Of a DNA stretch of 64,000 nucleotides, positions 9,198 to 18,265 are shown one piece after another (within the stretch, counting starts at the first letter, position 1; every line of letters starts with the position of its first letter). The stretch is from positions 62,001-126,000 of the forward strand of contig NZ_MVIH01000003.1 in assembly GCF_002086695.1 (NCBI RefSeq), in the 5' to 3' direction. The notes beneath the pieces are model-generated. The model was given only the letters and a program-made list of their open reading frames with translations, was not told the origin of the DNA and did no database searches. Made by a program: the position numbers and the translations under genes. This DNA is from Mycolicibacterium rhodesiae (lineage in GTDB: Bacteria > Actinomycetota > Actinomycetes > Mycobacteriales > Mycobacteriaceae).

Positions 9198-11066
9198 TCA
9201 GTTCCGGATCGGCACGGAAAAGTCCACGGGAATAACGCCTTTGGCGAACAGCTCGGCCATGGCATCACTGGGGATGGGCCGAGACAGCAAGAAGCCCTGC
9301 GCGCGGTGGCAGCCGTGCTGGAGAAGAGTCATCGCCGCGGACGGCAACTCCACGCCCTCGGCCACCAGTTCGAGGTTGAACGCCTCGGCCAGTGCGATGA
9401 TCGCTCGGACGATCGCCAGATCCTCCGGGTTGGTGCCCAGTTCGAGGACGAAACCCTTGTCGATCTTGAGAGTGTCCACCGGAAGCGATTTCAGATGTGT
9501 GAGCACGCTGTAGCCGGTACCGAAGTCGTCGATGGCGATGCGCACACCGACCTCTTTGAGCCCCGCCAGAGTGATGCGGGTGGTCTCGATGTCCTGCACC
9601 ACAACACTTTCGGTGATCTCCAGGCACACCGATTTACCGTCTAGACCGAACTCGGCGATCGTGTCGGCGACCGACTGGACGAATCCGTCCGCGACAAGCT
9701 GCACGGGGGAGACGTTGATTCGGATGACCGCGTCCTTGGCGATGCCACTGGCCTGCCAGCGACTGAACTCCTCGCATGCGGTGCGCATCACCCAGCGGCC
9801 CAATTCGCCTGCCAGATTGATGGATTCGGCCACGTGAATGAACGAGTCCGGCAGCAGCAGACCGCGGGTCGGGTGCTGCCAGCGCACCAGCGCCTCGGTC
9901 GCCAAGATCTCCCCGGTGCGCATGTCGACCTCGGGCAAGTAGTGCAAGATCAGGGACCCGGTGTCGATCACGTTCTGCAGGTGTAACTCGATGTCGTTGC
10001 GGAATTCGCTTCTCAACGACATCTCGTCGGTGAAGACGGCGATCTTGTTGCCGCCGGCGTTCTTGGCGTTGAGTACAGCCTGGTCGGCGCGGCGCAAGAG
10101 GTCCGAGGTGGTGTCCCGACCCGGAACGCCCAACGCGACACCGGCACTGACAGTGCGGGTGAGCGTCTCTCCGCCGATCGTCACCCTGTCGCGCAACGCA
10201 TCCTGTAACCGGTGGGCCAGTGCCTCAGCGGCATCGGCGTCCACCGAACCGGCCGGCACGATCACGAACTCGTCGCCGCCGAGGCGGGCGATCACGTCGC
10301 CATCGCCGGTCTCCTCGCGCAACCGCTGCGCGAACGCCTGGATGAACCAGTCGCCGGCATGGTGCCCCAGATAATCGTTGATCGCCTTGAGCCGGTCGAG
10401 GTCGAGGAACAGCACCGAGACCGGGCCCTGCTGACCCACCCGCAGACGTTCATCGAGGTGGGCGAGCAGTGCCCGCCGGTTGTGCAGTCCGGTCAAGTCG
10501 TCGTGCTCGGCGAGGTAGCGCAGCTGATCTTCGGCGACCACGCGGGCCTGCACCTGCGCGAACAACGACGCAATTGCCTTGAGTGCGTTCAGTTCCTCCG
10601 GTGTCCAGTCCTTGATGCCGAACTTGATGAACCCGATGCATCCGGTTGTCGTGTCGCCGGACAGCAGCGGAACCGATGCCATCGAGGTCAGGGCCATGCC
10701 CGTGCCCTCCTCGACGAGGCGCTGGTACTCGTCTTCGGGAATCGGATCGGGGCGGAAGAAGACCGGCTCCTTGGCGTGCTCGGCGGCGGCGAAGACCGGG
10801 TCCGCATCGGTGAAGTAGATGAGTTCGAGGGGGTCTGGGTCGCGTTCGTGTGGTGGCCACTCTGCGATCAACCGGGTCGCCCGAATGCTGTGGTCGTTGT
10901 AGCGGAGAAAGCACACATCCACACCGAAGGATGACGACAGCTGGCCGAGGACTTGCTGGCTAACACCGGGCGACGTCGCGGCATCGACAGCCATCAGCTG
11001 CGTCGCGACATGCGTGACGAGATTCTCCAGGCTGTCAGCAGTCCCGGTCTCGGAAGGTGTGGTCAT
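9198..11066 (-). CDS. dcpA: GAF-GGDEF-EAL bifunctional c-di-GMP synthase/phosphodiesterase
   Basis: 622 residues with an N-terminal GAF sensor (~15-175), a GGDEF diguanylate cyclase domain with intact RLGGDEFVIVPAG, and an EAL phosphodiesterase domain with intact EALVRWQHP, DDFGTGYS and LKIDKGFV. No membrane segment is seen, so it is cytosolic. Domain order, length and sequence match M. tuberculosis Rv1354c and M. smegmatis DcpA, which make and degrade c-di-GMP. Both active-site signatures are preserved, so both activities are likely. It lies 57 nt downstream of an acyltransferase-like gene on the same strand. It could be a paralogue rather than the orthologue of DcpA. Confidence 0.93.
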   Translation of the reverse strand: MTTPSETGTADSLENLVTHVATQLMAVDAATSPGVSQQVLGQLSSSFGVDVCFLRYNDHSIRATRLIAEWPPHERDPDPLELIYFTDADPVFAAAEHAKEPVFFRPDPIPEDEYQRLVEEGTGMALTSMASVPLLSGDTTTGCIGFIKFGIKDWTPEELNALKAIASLFAQVQARVVAEDQLRYLAEHDDLTGLHNRRALLAHLDERLRVGQQGPVSVLFLDLDRLKAINDYLGHHAGDWFIQAFAQRLREETGDGDVIARLGGDEFVIVPAGSVDADAAEALAHRLQDALRDRVTIGGETLTRTVSAGVALGVPGRDTTSDLLRRADQAVLNAKNAGGNKIAVFTDEMSLRSEFRNDIELHLQNVIDTGSLILHYLPEVDMRTGEILATEALVRWQHPTRGLLLPDSFIHVAESINLAGELGRWVMRTACEEFSRWQASGIAKDAVIRINVSPVQLVADGFVQSVADTIAEFGLDGKSVCLEITESVVVQDIETTRITLAGLKEVGVRIAIDDFGTGYSVLTHLKSLPVDTLKIDKGFVLELGTNPEDLAIVRAIIALAEAFNLELVAEGVELPSAAMTLLQHGCHRAQGFLLSRPIPSDAMAELFAKGVIPVDFSVPIRN

Positions 11067-11123
11067 CCTGCCATCTCGTGATTAGTGGAGCTTAGGAGAT
11101 GGTATCGGTTTGTTGGTGTTGTG

Positions 11124-11879
11124 CTAGCTTCCGCTCCCGGCCAGCAAGCCAAAGCCGCTGAACTCGTCGGAGATGTCGGCCAGCATGCGCATTTCCTTGA
11201 CGATCTTGGCCAATTGCTTGGGCTCGGCGTGGTTGGCGAAGGTGCGCCGATCCCACCACATCATCTTGGTGCGGTAGCGGTCGCTGGGGTAGGGCGCAGC
11301 CGGGATCTTGGTGGCCACCACGCCACCCGAGGTGCTCCACCGGTCCAAGACGTGCGCGGCGGCGGTCGCCAGGATGAACTGGGCGCCTAGGAGGGTCATC
11401 GTGGGAAACGCGGTGCGCGCGAACACCCGGGTGAGCTCACCGCTGCGCGCGGGATCGTCGCTGACCCAGGCCGACTTCATCTCCACCACACCGAACGGCA
11501 GGCGGTCGGTGATCATCTTGCGGACGGCGTCCTGACCGGACTGGCCGGCCCATTCGACGATTGCGTGCGATTCGTCCGCGCTCAGATACGGTCCCTTGGC
11601 ACGCAGCCCGCCCAGCATCTTCCCGTCGTCGTCAACGGCGGTATAGAACAGGGTGGTGTCGCGGCCGTCCCGGAATGAGTCGATGTCCAGCGCAGCCTCG
11701 ACGCCGTGCTTCGCATAACTATTCAGTGCTCCCTGCAGGTAGTCCTCCCATAGCCCGGGTTCGCTGTCCGGTTGGGCGAGCACGATCGTGCAGCCGGTAT
11801 CGGCGTCGCGCCAGCTAATGGTTTCGGGCAGGGTGTAGAGCTTTTGTTCCGGAAAGGCCAGCACGGAGGCGTTCATCAT
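11124..11879 (-). CDS. Unknown protein, possibly GNAT-like N-acyltransferase
   Basis: 251 residues from ATG 11877-11879 (a second ATG follows at once), preceded on its strand by AGATGGGAA. I do not recognise a named family with confidence. A strand pair LFYTAVDDDGKMLGGLRAKG, an acidic EMKSAWV segment and a helical stretch AQFILATAAAHVLDRW are consistent with the acyl-CoA N-acyltransferase (GNAT/autoinducer synthase) fold. Near the C-terminus, PYPSDRYRTKMMWWDRR is strikingly conserved-looking. No signal peptide or membrane helix. It is upstream of and probably co-transcribed with the c-di-GMP gene. A 6-9-6 inverted repeat (11899-11919) lies in its leader. Confidence 0.6.
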   Translation of the reverse strand: MMNASVLAFPEQKLYTLPETISWRDADTGCTIVLAQPDSEPGLWEDYLQGALNSYAKHGVEAALDIDSFRDGRDTTLFYTAVDDDGKMLGGLRAKGPYLSADESHAIVEWAGQSGQDAVRKMITDRLPFGVVEMKSAWVSDDPARSGELTRVFARTAFPTMTLLGAQFILATAAAHVLDRWSTSGGVVATKIPAAPYPSDRYRTKMMWWDRRTFANHAEPKQLAKIVKEMRMLADISDEFSGFGLLAGSGS

Positions 11880-12559
11880 TTCCCATCTTTCGGGGGGCCT
11901 GCGGTAGGGGGTTCCGCAGCGGGTACCGAGGTGGAACAAGGGGTATTTATTCGATCTTGCAAATATCAGTATCTCGCCGAAACGTGCTAAGACTCCAGCC
12001 GTTAGCCGGAAAAGCGCTGGTTACCGGGGGGTAGCCGACGAAATCCGCAGTGTGCCCCGGCCGATGCGACGGCTTGCGTGAACACCTGTGCGCACAGAAT
12101 TCCTGGTCAAGGGCGGCGGACCTGCCAAGCGAGCTGGAGACCCTAGACTCCCTATCGGCCGAGACCGATCTGTTATTACCGGCGCCGTGGCGGGCGAATG
12201 GTATGTGCCGAGCGTGATCTAGGGGGCCGAAAGGGCGTTGGGTGACCTGTATCGCACTTCTCGCTTTGCCCCCTGGGACCGCCGCGCCGCGGTCGAGAAT
12301 CACCACCCCGGGACGGCTATTCCGGCTGCTGTAAGTCCCATCTGTGCAACGGTGTGCGCAGAATCCGCCAGCAAATCGAGCTGTAGGGCTGTCAGGGCAA
12401 AGATCGGTGAATCGCCGGCACTGGCGGCCCGGAACATCGGAGTTGCTGAATCTCCTTGGAACGGCGAATTCGGCCGGCCCTGAACCGGGCGCGCGGCCTA
12501 TGGTGCTTGGGTGCTTATCCTGCCGGACGCCTGGCCCGATGCGGTGTTGTGGGTCACCC
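11880..12559. other. 680-bp gene-free divergent intergenic region
   Basis: No convincing gene is visible. It contains an inverted repeat CTGCGG-N9-CCGCAG (11899-11919) just upstream of the minus-strand gene, a perfect 12-bp palindrome CTGTGCGCACAG (12086-12097), and several short A/T-richer patches (11945-11970, 12165-12180) that could hold promoters. Open frames here have atypical composition (rich in Arg, Cys, Pro, His) and no plausible starts. M. tuberculosis carries secE2 near the equivalent methyltransferase gene, but I found no such small ORF. Confidence 0.5.
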
Positions 12560-13204
12560 GTGACTGAAGCCGGCCCCACCGAGTGGAGCACCGGCGCCCC
12601 CGGTGTCGGGCCCTGGGTGGGTGACCTGCCCGACGATCCTCGCTACGACCCAGACCTGTTGCGCCAGGGCGACACTCGCAATGTCGTCGACGCCTACCGC
12701 TACTGGACTCGGGACGCGATCATTGCCGACATTGATCGGCGCAGGCACGCGTTGCACATCGCGATCGAGAATTTCGGCAACGACGCCAACATCGGGGCGG
12801 TGGTCCGCACCGCCAACGCATTCGCTGTCGACACCGTGCACATCGTCGGCAGGCGGCGGTGGAATCGCCGCGGCGCCATGGTCACCGACCGCTACCAACG
12901 ACTGGCCCATCATGAGAGCACCGAGGACCTGTTGGCCTTCGCGGCCGGTGCCGGACTGACCGTGGTCGCTGTCGACAACGTCCCGGGCGCGGTGCCGCTG
13001 GAAACCACCGAGCTGCCGCGGGATTGCGTGTTGGTCTTCGGACAGGAGGGGCCGGGCATCTCCGAAGCCGCCCAGACGGGCGCGGCGGTCACCGTGTCGA
13101 TCGCACAATTCGGTTCGACACGCAGCGTCAACGCCGCTGTCGCCGCCGGCATCGCGATGCACGCCTGGATCAGGCAATGGGCCGACCTTTCGCAGGCCTG
13201 GTAG
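12560..13204 (+). CDS. SpoU/TrmH-family RNA 2'-O-ribose methyltransferase
   Basis: 214 residues of SPOUT fold. The three family motifs are visible: IENFGNDANIGAVVRTANAF (motif 1), VFGQEGPGIS (motif 2) and FGSTRSVNAAVAAGIAMH (motif 3), which form the knotted SAM site. It matches Rv0380c. It likely methylates a ribose 2'-OH in tRNA or rRNA using S-adenosylmethionine. Start GTG 12560 was chosen because homology begins there; upstream in-frame codons encode non-conserved residues. A GH76 gene follows after 15 nt. Confidence 0.9.
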   Translation: MTEAGPTEWSTGAPGVGPWVGDLPDDPRYDPDLLRQGDTRNVVDAYRYWTRDAIIADIDRRRHALHIAIENFGNDANIGAVVRTANAFAVDTVHIVGRRRWNRRGAMVTDRYQRLAHHESTEDLLAFAAGAGLTVVAVDNVPGAVPLETTELPRDCVLVFGQEGPGISEAAQTGAAVTVSIAQFGSTRSVNAAVAAGIAMHAWIRQWADLSQAW

Positions 13205-13219
13205 GGCAGGATTGGCGAC

Positions 13220-14326
13220 ATGGACCAGCTGTGGGCGAATCGTGCTGCCAGCGCCGAAACAGCCGTCGCGAAGCGGCACCTGCGCCGGGTTTGGGGACTG
13301 CCCGGAACCCAGCTCGGCGTCGTTGCCTGGCCGTCCACCCGCCGGGACCGGCTGTTCGGAACATGGCATTACTGGTGGCAGGCGCACCTGCTCGATTGTC
13401 TCGTCGATGCCCAGTTGCGCGACCCGCAGCCGCACCGGCTCGGCGAGATCAAGAGGCAGATCCGCGGGCATCGGCTGCGCAACAACGGACGCTGGACGAA
13501 CAGCTACTACGACGACATGGCCTGGCTGGCCTTGGCGCTCGAACGCGCCGACCAGGTGGCCGGGTTGGGACGGGTGCGTGCGCTGAAGGCAGCCCAAAGA
13601 ACCCTGTGCGACCAGTTCATCACGTCCTGGGTGCCGGAGGACGGCGGCGGAATCCCTTGGCGCAAGCAGGATCAGTTCTTCAACGCTCCCGCCAACGGCC
13701 CGGCCGGGATCTTCCTGAGCCGCTATGACGATCGGCTGCGCCGCGCACAGCAGATGGCCGACTGGATCGACGAGACCTTGATCGACCCAGAGACTCACTT
13801 GGTGTTCGACGGCATCAAGGCCGGCTCGCTGGTACGCGCGCAGTACACCTATTGCCAGGGCGTGGTACTCGGGCTCGAGGCCGAGCTGGCCGCGCGCACG
13901 CGCGATGAGCGGCACGCGGAGCGGGTGCGGAGACTGGTCGCGGCGATCGGTGAGCACATGGCGCCCGGCGGAATCCTGAATGGGGCCGGTGGCGGCGACG
14001 GGGGCCTGTTCGCCGGGATCACCGCCCGCTACCTCGCACTCACGGTGACGCTTTTGCCCGGCGACGCGGCGGCGGACACCCGCGAGAGCGCCCGCGCAAT
14101 CGTGTTGGCGTCGGCGCAGGCGGCGTGGGACAACCGCCAAAGCGTGAACGGTTTGCCGTTGTTCGGCCCCTCGTGGGGCAGCATCGCCGAGATCCCCGCC
14201 GCGGGCGGCGGGCAGGCACAGTTCGTCGAGGGCGCGGTGAACTCATCGCAGACTCCCGAGCGCGATCTGTCTGTGCAGCTGTCGGGTTGGATGTTGATGG
14301 AGGCGGCGCATACGGTGACAGCGTGA
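13220..14326 (+). CDS. Glycoside hydrolase family 76-like protein (Rv0365c-type)
   Basis: 368 residues. The segment NGRWTNSYYDDMAWLALALE contains the paired aspartates typical of GH76 alpha-1,6-mannanases, and the repeating alpha-helical pattern (W/Y-rich, (alpha/alpha)6 toroid) fits. Later blocks YTYCQGVVLGLEAELAART and GGDGGLFAGITARYLAL are also family-like. No signal peptide is seen, so action on cytoplasmic or phosphoinositol-mannoside substrates, or a non-classical role, must be considered. M. tuberculosis Rv0365c, near fba, is the likely relative; here it lies elsewhere. Its stop overlaps the nhaA start (GTGA at 14323-14326). Confidence 0.8.
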   Translation: MDQLWANRAASAETAVAKRHLRRVWGLPGTQLGVVAWPSTRRDRLFGTWHYWWQAHLLDCLVDAQLRDPQPHRLGEIKRQIRGHRLRNNGRWTNSYYDDMAWLALALERADQVAGLGRVRALKAAQRTLCDQFITSWVPEDGGGIPWRKQDQFFNAPANGPAGIFLSRYDDRLRRAQQMADWIDETLIDPETHLVFDGIKAGSLVRAQYTYCQGVVLGLEAELAARTRDERHAERVRRLVAAIGEHMAPGGILNGAGGGDGGLFAGITARYLALTVTLLPGDAAADTRESARAIVLASAQAAWDNRQSVNGLPLFGPSWGSIAEIPAAGGGQAQFVEGAVNSSQTPERDLSVQLSGWMLMEAAHTVTA

Positions 14327-16137
14327 GAGGTAGCCGGTTGGGTCGCGACCCGACAGCGAAACGTTTTGGCGAGAACGCAGCCGCGGCACTTCTGCTGACA
14401 TTCACCCTCGCGGCCATCCTGTGGGCGAATTCGCCATGGACACACACCTATTCCGAGTTCTGGGAAACGCATGTCGGCCTGAGCTTCGGAAATCTGCATG
14501 GCGAGTTGACGGTCAAGGAGCTCGTCAACGACGCGTTGATGGCGTTCTTCTTCTTCATCGTCGGCCTGGAGGTCAAGGCCCAGTTCACCATCGGCGAACT
14601 GACGGAACGCTCCCGCGCGCTGGTACCGGTGGTCGCCGCGATCGCCGGACTGACGATGCCCGCGGTGATCTTCCTGCTGTTCAACCCCTCCGGTGAGGAC
14701 GCCAGCGCGTGGGGCGTGGTCATCTCCACCGACACCGCGTTCCTGGTCGGGGCGCTGGCCATCATCGCGCCCAAGTATCCGGCGCGGCTGCGGACGTTCC
14801 TGCTGACGTTGGCCGTCGTCGACGACGTGGGCGCACTGGCCGCTATCGCGCTGTTCTATTCCGAACAGATTCGGGTCATCCCGCTGGTGTTCGCCGCGGT
14901 GCTCGTCGGTGCGTTGATCGGCGTGCGCTACCTGCCGGCCGCCATTCGCGGGGTGTCGTATTCGATTCTCGCCGTTGCCCTGTGGCTGGCGCTGTTCAAC
15001 GGTGGCGTGCACCCCACCCTCGCGGGCGTGGTGGTGGCGCTGGTGATCCCGGTGTTCACCCCCGAGCGCCAGCGGGTGGAGGCGGCCGTCGACGTGATCC
15101 GGGCGTTCCGTCAATCACCGAATTCGGAGTACGCCCGCGCCGCCACCCGCAGCCTGCGCGATTCGATTTCGATCAACGAGCGGCTGGTGACCGGTTTCGG
15201 ACCGTACGTCTCGTTCGGCGTGCTGCCGTTGTTCGCGTTGGCCAATGCCGGCGTGCGGCTGGACGCCGACACCGTGCTGGCGGCCGTCCGCTCGCCACTG
15301 ACCTGGGGTGTGGTGGCAGGCCTGGTGCTCGGCAAGCTGATCGGCATCACCGGGGCGACCTGGATCGTGCAGCGCACCGGGCTCGGCCGGCTGTCTCCGG
15401 GCTTGACGTTGCGGCGCGTCGCCGGCGGTGCCGCACTGTCCGGTATCGGATTCACCATCTCGCTGTTCATCGTCGACCTGGCGATCCCCGATCCTCGTTC
15501 GGCCGACCTGGCCCGGGTCGGCGTCCTGGCTGCGTCGGTGATCGCATTCACGTTGGGCTGGGCCGTCTTCCGGCTCACCGACAAGCTGAGCCCACCCGTG
15601 CCCGTGGGCCTCAAGCTGGTCCGCGACGTCGACCCGGAACGCGACCACATCCGCGGGCGCGCCGACGCGCCGCTGACGCTGGTGGAGTACGGCGACTTCG
15701 AATGCCCGTTCTGTAGCCGCGCCACCGGATCGATCGACGAAGTCCGCGAGTACTTCGGCGACCGGTTGCGTTACGTGTGGCGTCACCTGCCGCTGGAGCG
15801 GGTGCATCCCCGTGCGATGGATGCCGCCCGGGCCAGCGAGGCCGCCGCCCTGCAGGGCAAATTCTTCGACCTGGCGGCGCAGATGTTCGAGTTTCAGGAC
15901 CATCTCGAATGGCAGCACATCTACCGCTATGCCGATCAAGTCGGTTGTGACATCGCTCAATTCGATGACGACCTGCACTCATCGCGGGTGCTGCACCGCG
16001 TCGACGACGACGCGCAGGACGGCGAACTGATGGATCTCAACGCGACACCGACGTTCTTCGTCAACGGCGTTCGGCACAAGGGCCCGTGGGACGCAGCCAG
16101 TCTGATCCGCGCGCTGGAGGGCGGCAGGCAGGCCTGA
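14323..16137 (+). CDS. nhaA: Na+/H+ antiporter NhaA fused to a thioredoxin-like (DsbA/Tpx) domain
   Basis: About 604 residues. Residues ~1-425 are an NhaA antiporter with ~11-12 membrane helices, including the ion-site region TLAVVDDVGALAAIALF (paired Asp) and STDTAFLVGAL. After a short linker comes a DSBA/thioredoxin-like domain (~430-604) with the redox motif CPFCS and the cis-Pro loop NATPTFFVNG. NhaA exchanges Na+ for H+ at the inner membrane. The fusion is known in some actinobacteria, but the role of the redox part is not established. Start GTG 14323 overlaps the preceding stop. Membrane topology puts the C-terminal domain on a side I cannot settle. Confidence 0.9.
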   Translation: MRGSRLGRDPTAKRFGENAAAALLLTFTLAAILWANSPWTHTYSEFWETHVGLSFGNLHGELTVKELVNDALMAFFFFIVGLEVKAQFTIGELTERSRALVPVVAAIAGLTMPAVIFLLFNPSGEDASAWGVVISTDTAFLVGALAIIAPKYPARLRTFLLTLAVVDDVGALAAIALFYSEQIRVIPLVFAAVLVGALIGVRYLPAAIRGVSYSILAVALWLALFNGGVHPTLAGVVVALVIPVFTPERQRVEAAVDVIRAFRQSPNSEYARAATRSLRDSISINERLVTGFGPYVSFGVLPLFALANAGVRLDADTVLAAVRSPLTWGVVAGLVLGKLIGITGATWIVQRTGLGRLSPGLTLRRVAGGAALSGIGFTISLFIVDLAIPDPRSADLARVGVLAASVIAFTLGWAVFRLTDKLSPPVPVGLKLVRDVDPERDHIRGRADAPLTLVEYGDFECPFCSRATGSIDEVREYFGDRLRYVWRHLPLERVHPRAMDAARASEAAALQGKFFDLAAQMFEFQDHLEWQHIYRYADQVGCDIAQFDDDLHSSRVLHRVDDDAQDGELMDLNATPTFFVNGVRHKGPWDAASLIRALEGGRQA

Positions 16138-16159
16138 AACCGGGCTTGAGTCAGCTGGT

Positions 16160-18262
16160 CTACGGAAGCGGACGTCGCCGGCTGCGGACCGATGCGGGCC
16201 CCGCGTGTGCCAGCCGGAGGATCAAGACCAGAGATTCCCCCGGCTGGATACCGACCAGTTCGGTGAACCGCGACTTGATCTCGACCAGCTGGGGAGCGAA
16301 AGCCGGTGCCAGCTCCGACAATTCGTGGTGGTGCACAGCATGCAGGAACACCGGTGAGATGGGGTGCACCGCCAAGCCGTGTTGCTGGGCGACGATCCAC
16401 ACGGCTTCGGCGGCCGAACCGCCGCGGGCGTAGTCGATGAGCTGATGCCCGGTCGTGGTGATCACCGCTACCGCCGACGTCGCATGCACGCGGTCGGCTA
16501 CATCGTCACCGAGGGCCTCCCCGGCGTCCCAGTCGGCCAGCAGCCCCATCACGTCCGAGCGCCGCAGGATATCCATCACCGCGAAGTCGCCAGGGGCGAG
16601 TTCCAGCCCGCGGACGTCGATTCCGCTGTCCGCCGGTTCATCACCGGGCCAGCGCATCTCTGAGATCATCTCCCTGTGCAGCCGCGGGGTGAGGAACCGG
16701 AGCCTGTCGGTCGCTGCAAGAATCGTTGCCGCGGTGTCGATGTCGCTACGTTCGGTGAGCAGATGCAGTCCGGCACCCTCGCGGGCCGCCCACTCGTTCA
16801 GGGCGTCGATCGTTGCCGTCGCCAGTGGCTGCGGAGTGCCTTGGCGGCGGTTGGTCTCCCGTCGCAGCATCGGCTTGTACAGCCCGGCGAGTTGGGCGTC
16901 CCCGGCGGCGCCCAGCCGCAGCGTGGCCTCGAGGAGAGTGGCATCATCTGAGGACCACTGCACCGGGCCGAGCACCCCGGCGTGCGCCGCCGCGATCCGG
17001 GCGTTGAAGGTCGCCGCACCCACCGCCACCGCGCTGCCACGGAACGCAACGTCCATCATCGACTTGTATTGCGGTGCAATCCGAATCCGCACGGAGTCCG
17101 CGGCGGCCTCGATCTCCCAGGGCTGGGCATTGCCCCCCGAGGGAGCACGAACCGCGGCGCGGGCGATCGCGACTGCCGCGTCACGTGGCTCGTCGACATC
17201 CGGCGCCGGCGCGTCGAGGCCGGGGTGTGCCGGGGCGCCCAGGTCCGGTTCGGAGATCTCGTCGAGCGCCTGGCCGATGTCGATGCGGACCTGGCCGGAT
17301 GCCAGCGGTTCACCGAGGCCGATGCGACGGGCGCCCTCGGCGACGATGGTGGCGCCCAGAGTGACCTCGCCGGCCAGCTGCGGCCAGGTGGACAGCGTGT
17401 GGCCGACTTCGACGAGCGACGCGGTCAGTCGGCTCGACGAGCGGCTGGCGTCCAGGTGGCGCAGCATGTACGGGATGCGGTCCTGCTGGGACAACGCGGC
17501 CAACTGTGCGGAGTCCACCCCGCCGAGAACGCCGTGCATGACCGCACGGTGCGGTTCGAGGTCGAACCGCTCGACGTCGATCAGCCCGCGATCACTCGTG
17601 GCCATGAGCACCGGGAGCCGCCGGTCCCTGGCCGCCTCGCGGATTCGGACCTTCATGTCCAGTGAATCGCATTCCTCGACCACGATGTCGATGTCGTCGA
17701 GGAATTCGTCGAGGGAATCCGCGCGCACACCCGAGGTCATGACCTCGACCCGCAGATACGGATCGAGTTCCGCGATACGCCGGGCCGTCACGATCGCCTT
17801 GTTGAGACCGATGTCCAGGATCGTGGCAGGCACCCGGTTCAGATTCGAAAGCTCGAGATGGTCGAAATCAGCGAGACGCAGTGTGCCGCACAGCCCTTCG
17901 GCGGCAAGCGTGTGGGCGATGACATGACCGACGCTCAGCCCGGCAATCGCGATCCGCATGGTGTGCAGCTGTCGTTGCTCCGCGGCGGTGATCAGGTTGC
18001 GGTTGCGGTCGGTGCGGACGGCGTGAAACCCGTTCGGCCCCAGGATGGCAACAACCGTTCGACGCCACGGATAGTGCGCCCACCGGGTGGGCTCGTCGAG
18101 AAGCTCGGGTCCCGGTGCGGGCTGCAACTTCCGAAGGTCTTCGAGCAACGCCGCACGATGGTCGATGAACTCGATACCCGGGTCCTGCCGAAGCGCATCG
18201 AGGGCGGCGTCGCCGTCGCTCAGGATGTGGGCGGAGTAGCCTGCTGTTTCGTCAACGGCCAT
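16160..18262 (-). CDS. moeY: MoeY-like ThiF/E1 domain-nitroreductase fusion (Rv1355c-type)
   Basis: 700 residues. Residues ~90-340 are an E1/ThiF-like adenylation fold: RIAIAGLSVGHVIAHTLA, LADFDHLELSNLNR and DSLDMK keep the ATP-binding Arg/Asp/Lys pattern. Residues ~365-690 are a nitroreductase-like FMN domain with RAPSGGNAQPW. The layout matches M. tuberculosis Rv1355c, annotated MoeY, though a molybdopterin role is not proven. The usual E1 zinc CxxC pairs are not evident. It starts 3 nt after a P450 stop codon on the same strand, so the two are co-transcribed and probably act in one pathway. Confidence 0.85.
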   Translation of the reverse strand: MAVDETAGYSAHILSDGDAALDALRQDPGIEFIDHRAALLEDLRKLQPAPGPELLDEPTRWAHYPWRRTVVAILGPNGFHAVRTDRNRNLITAAEQRQLHTMRIAIAGLSVGHVIAHTLAAEGLCGTLRLADFDHLELSNLNRVPATILDIGLNKAIVTARRIAELDPYLRVEVMTSGVRADSLDEFLDDIDIVVEECDSLDMKVRIREAARDRRLPVLMATSDRGLIDVERFDLEPHRAVMHGVLGGVDSAQLAALSQQDRIPYMLRHLDASRSSSRLTASLVEVGHTLSTWPQLAGEVTLGATIVAEGARRIGLGEPLASGQVRIDIGQALDEISEPDLGAPAHPGLDAPAPDVDEPRDAAVAIARAAVRAPSGGNAQPWEIEAAADSVRIRIAPQYKSMMDVAFRGSAVAVGAATFNARIAAAHAGVLGPVQWSSDDATLLEATLRLGAAGDAQLAGLYKPMLRRETNRRQGTPQPLATATIDALNEWAAREGAGLHLLTERSDIDTAATILAATDRLRFLTPRLHREMISEMRWPGDEPADSGIDVRGLELAPGDFAVMDILRRSDVMGLLADWDAGEALGDDVADRVHATSAVAVITTTGHQLIDYARGGSAAEAVWIVAQQHGLAVHPISPVFLHAVHHHELSELAPAFAPQLVEIKSRFTELVGIQPGESLVLILRLAHAGPASVRSRRRPLP

Positions 18263-18265
18263 GTG

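Noticed and set aside
12238..12483. Short open frame in the 680-bp gap
   Set aside because: TTG start with no ribosome site and Arg/Ala/Pro-rich composition; no family resemblance.
11947..12591. Minus-strand open frame across the same gap
   Set aside because: Odd composition (His, Arg, Cys, Pro), overlaps the methyltransferase start and has no coding signature.
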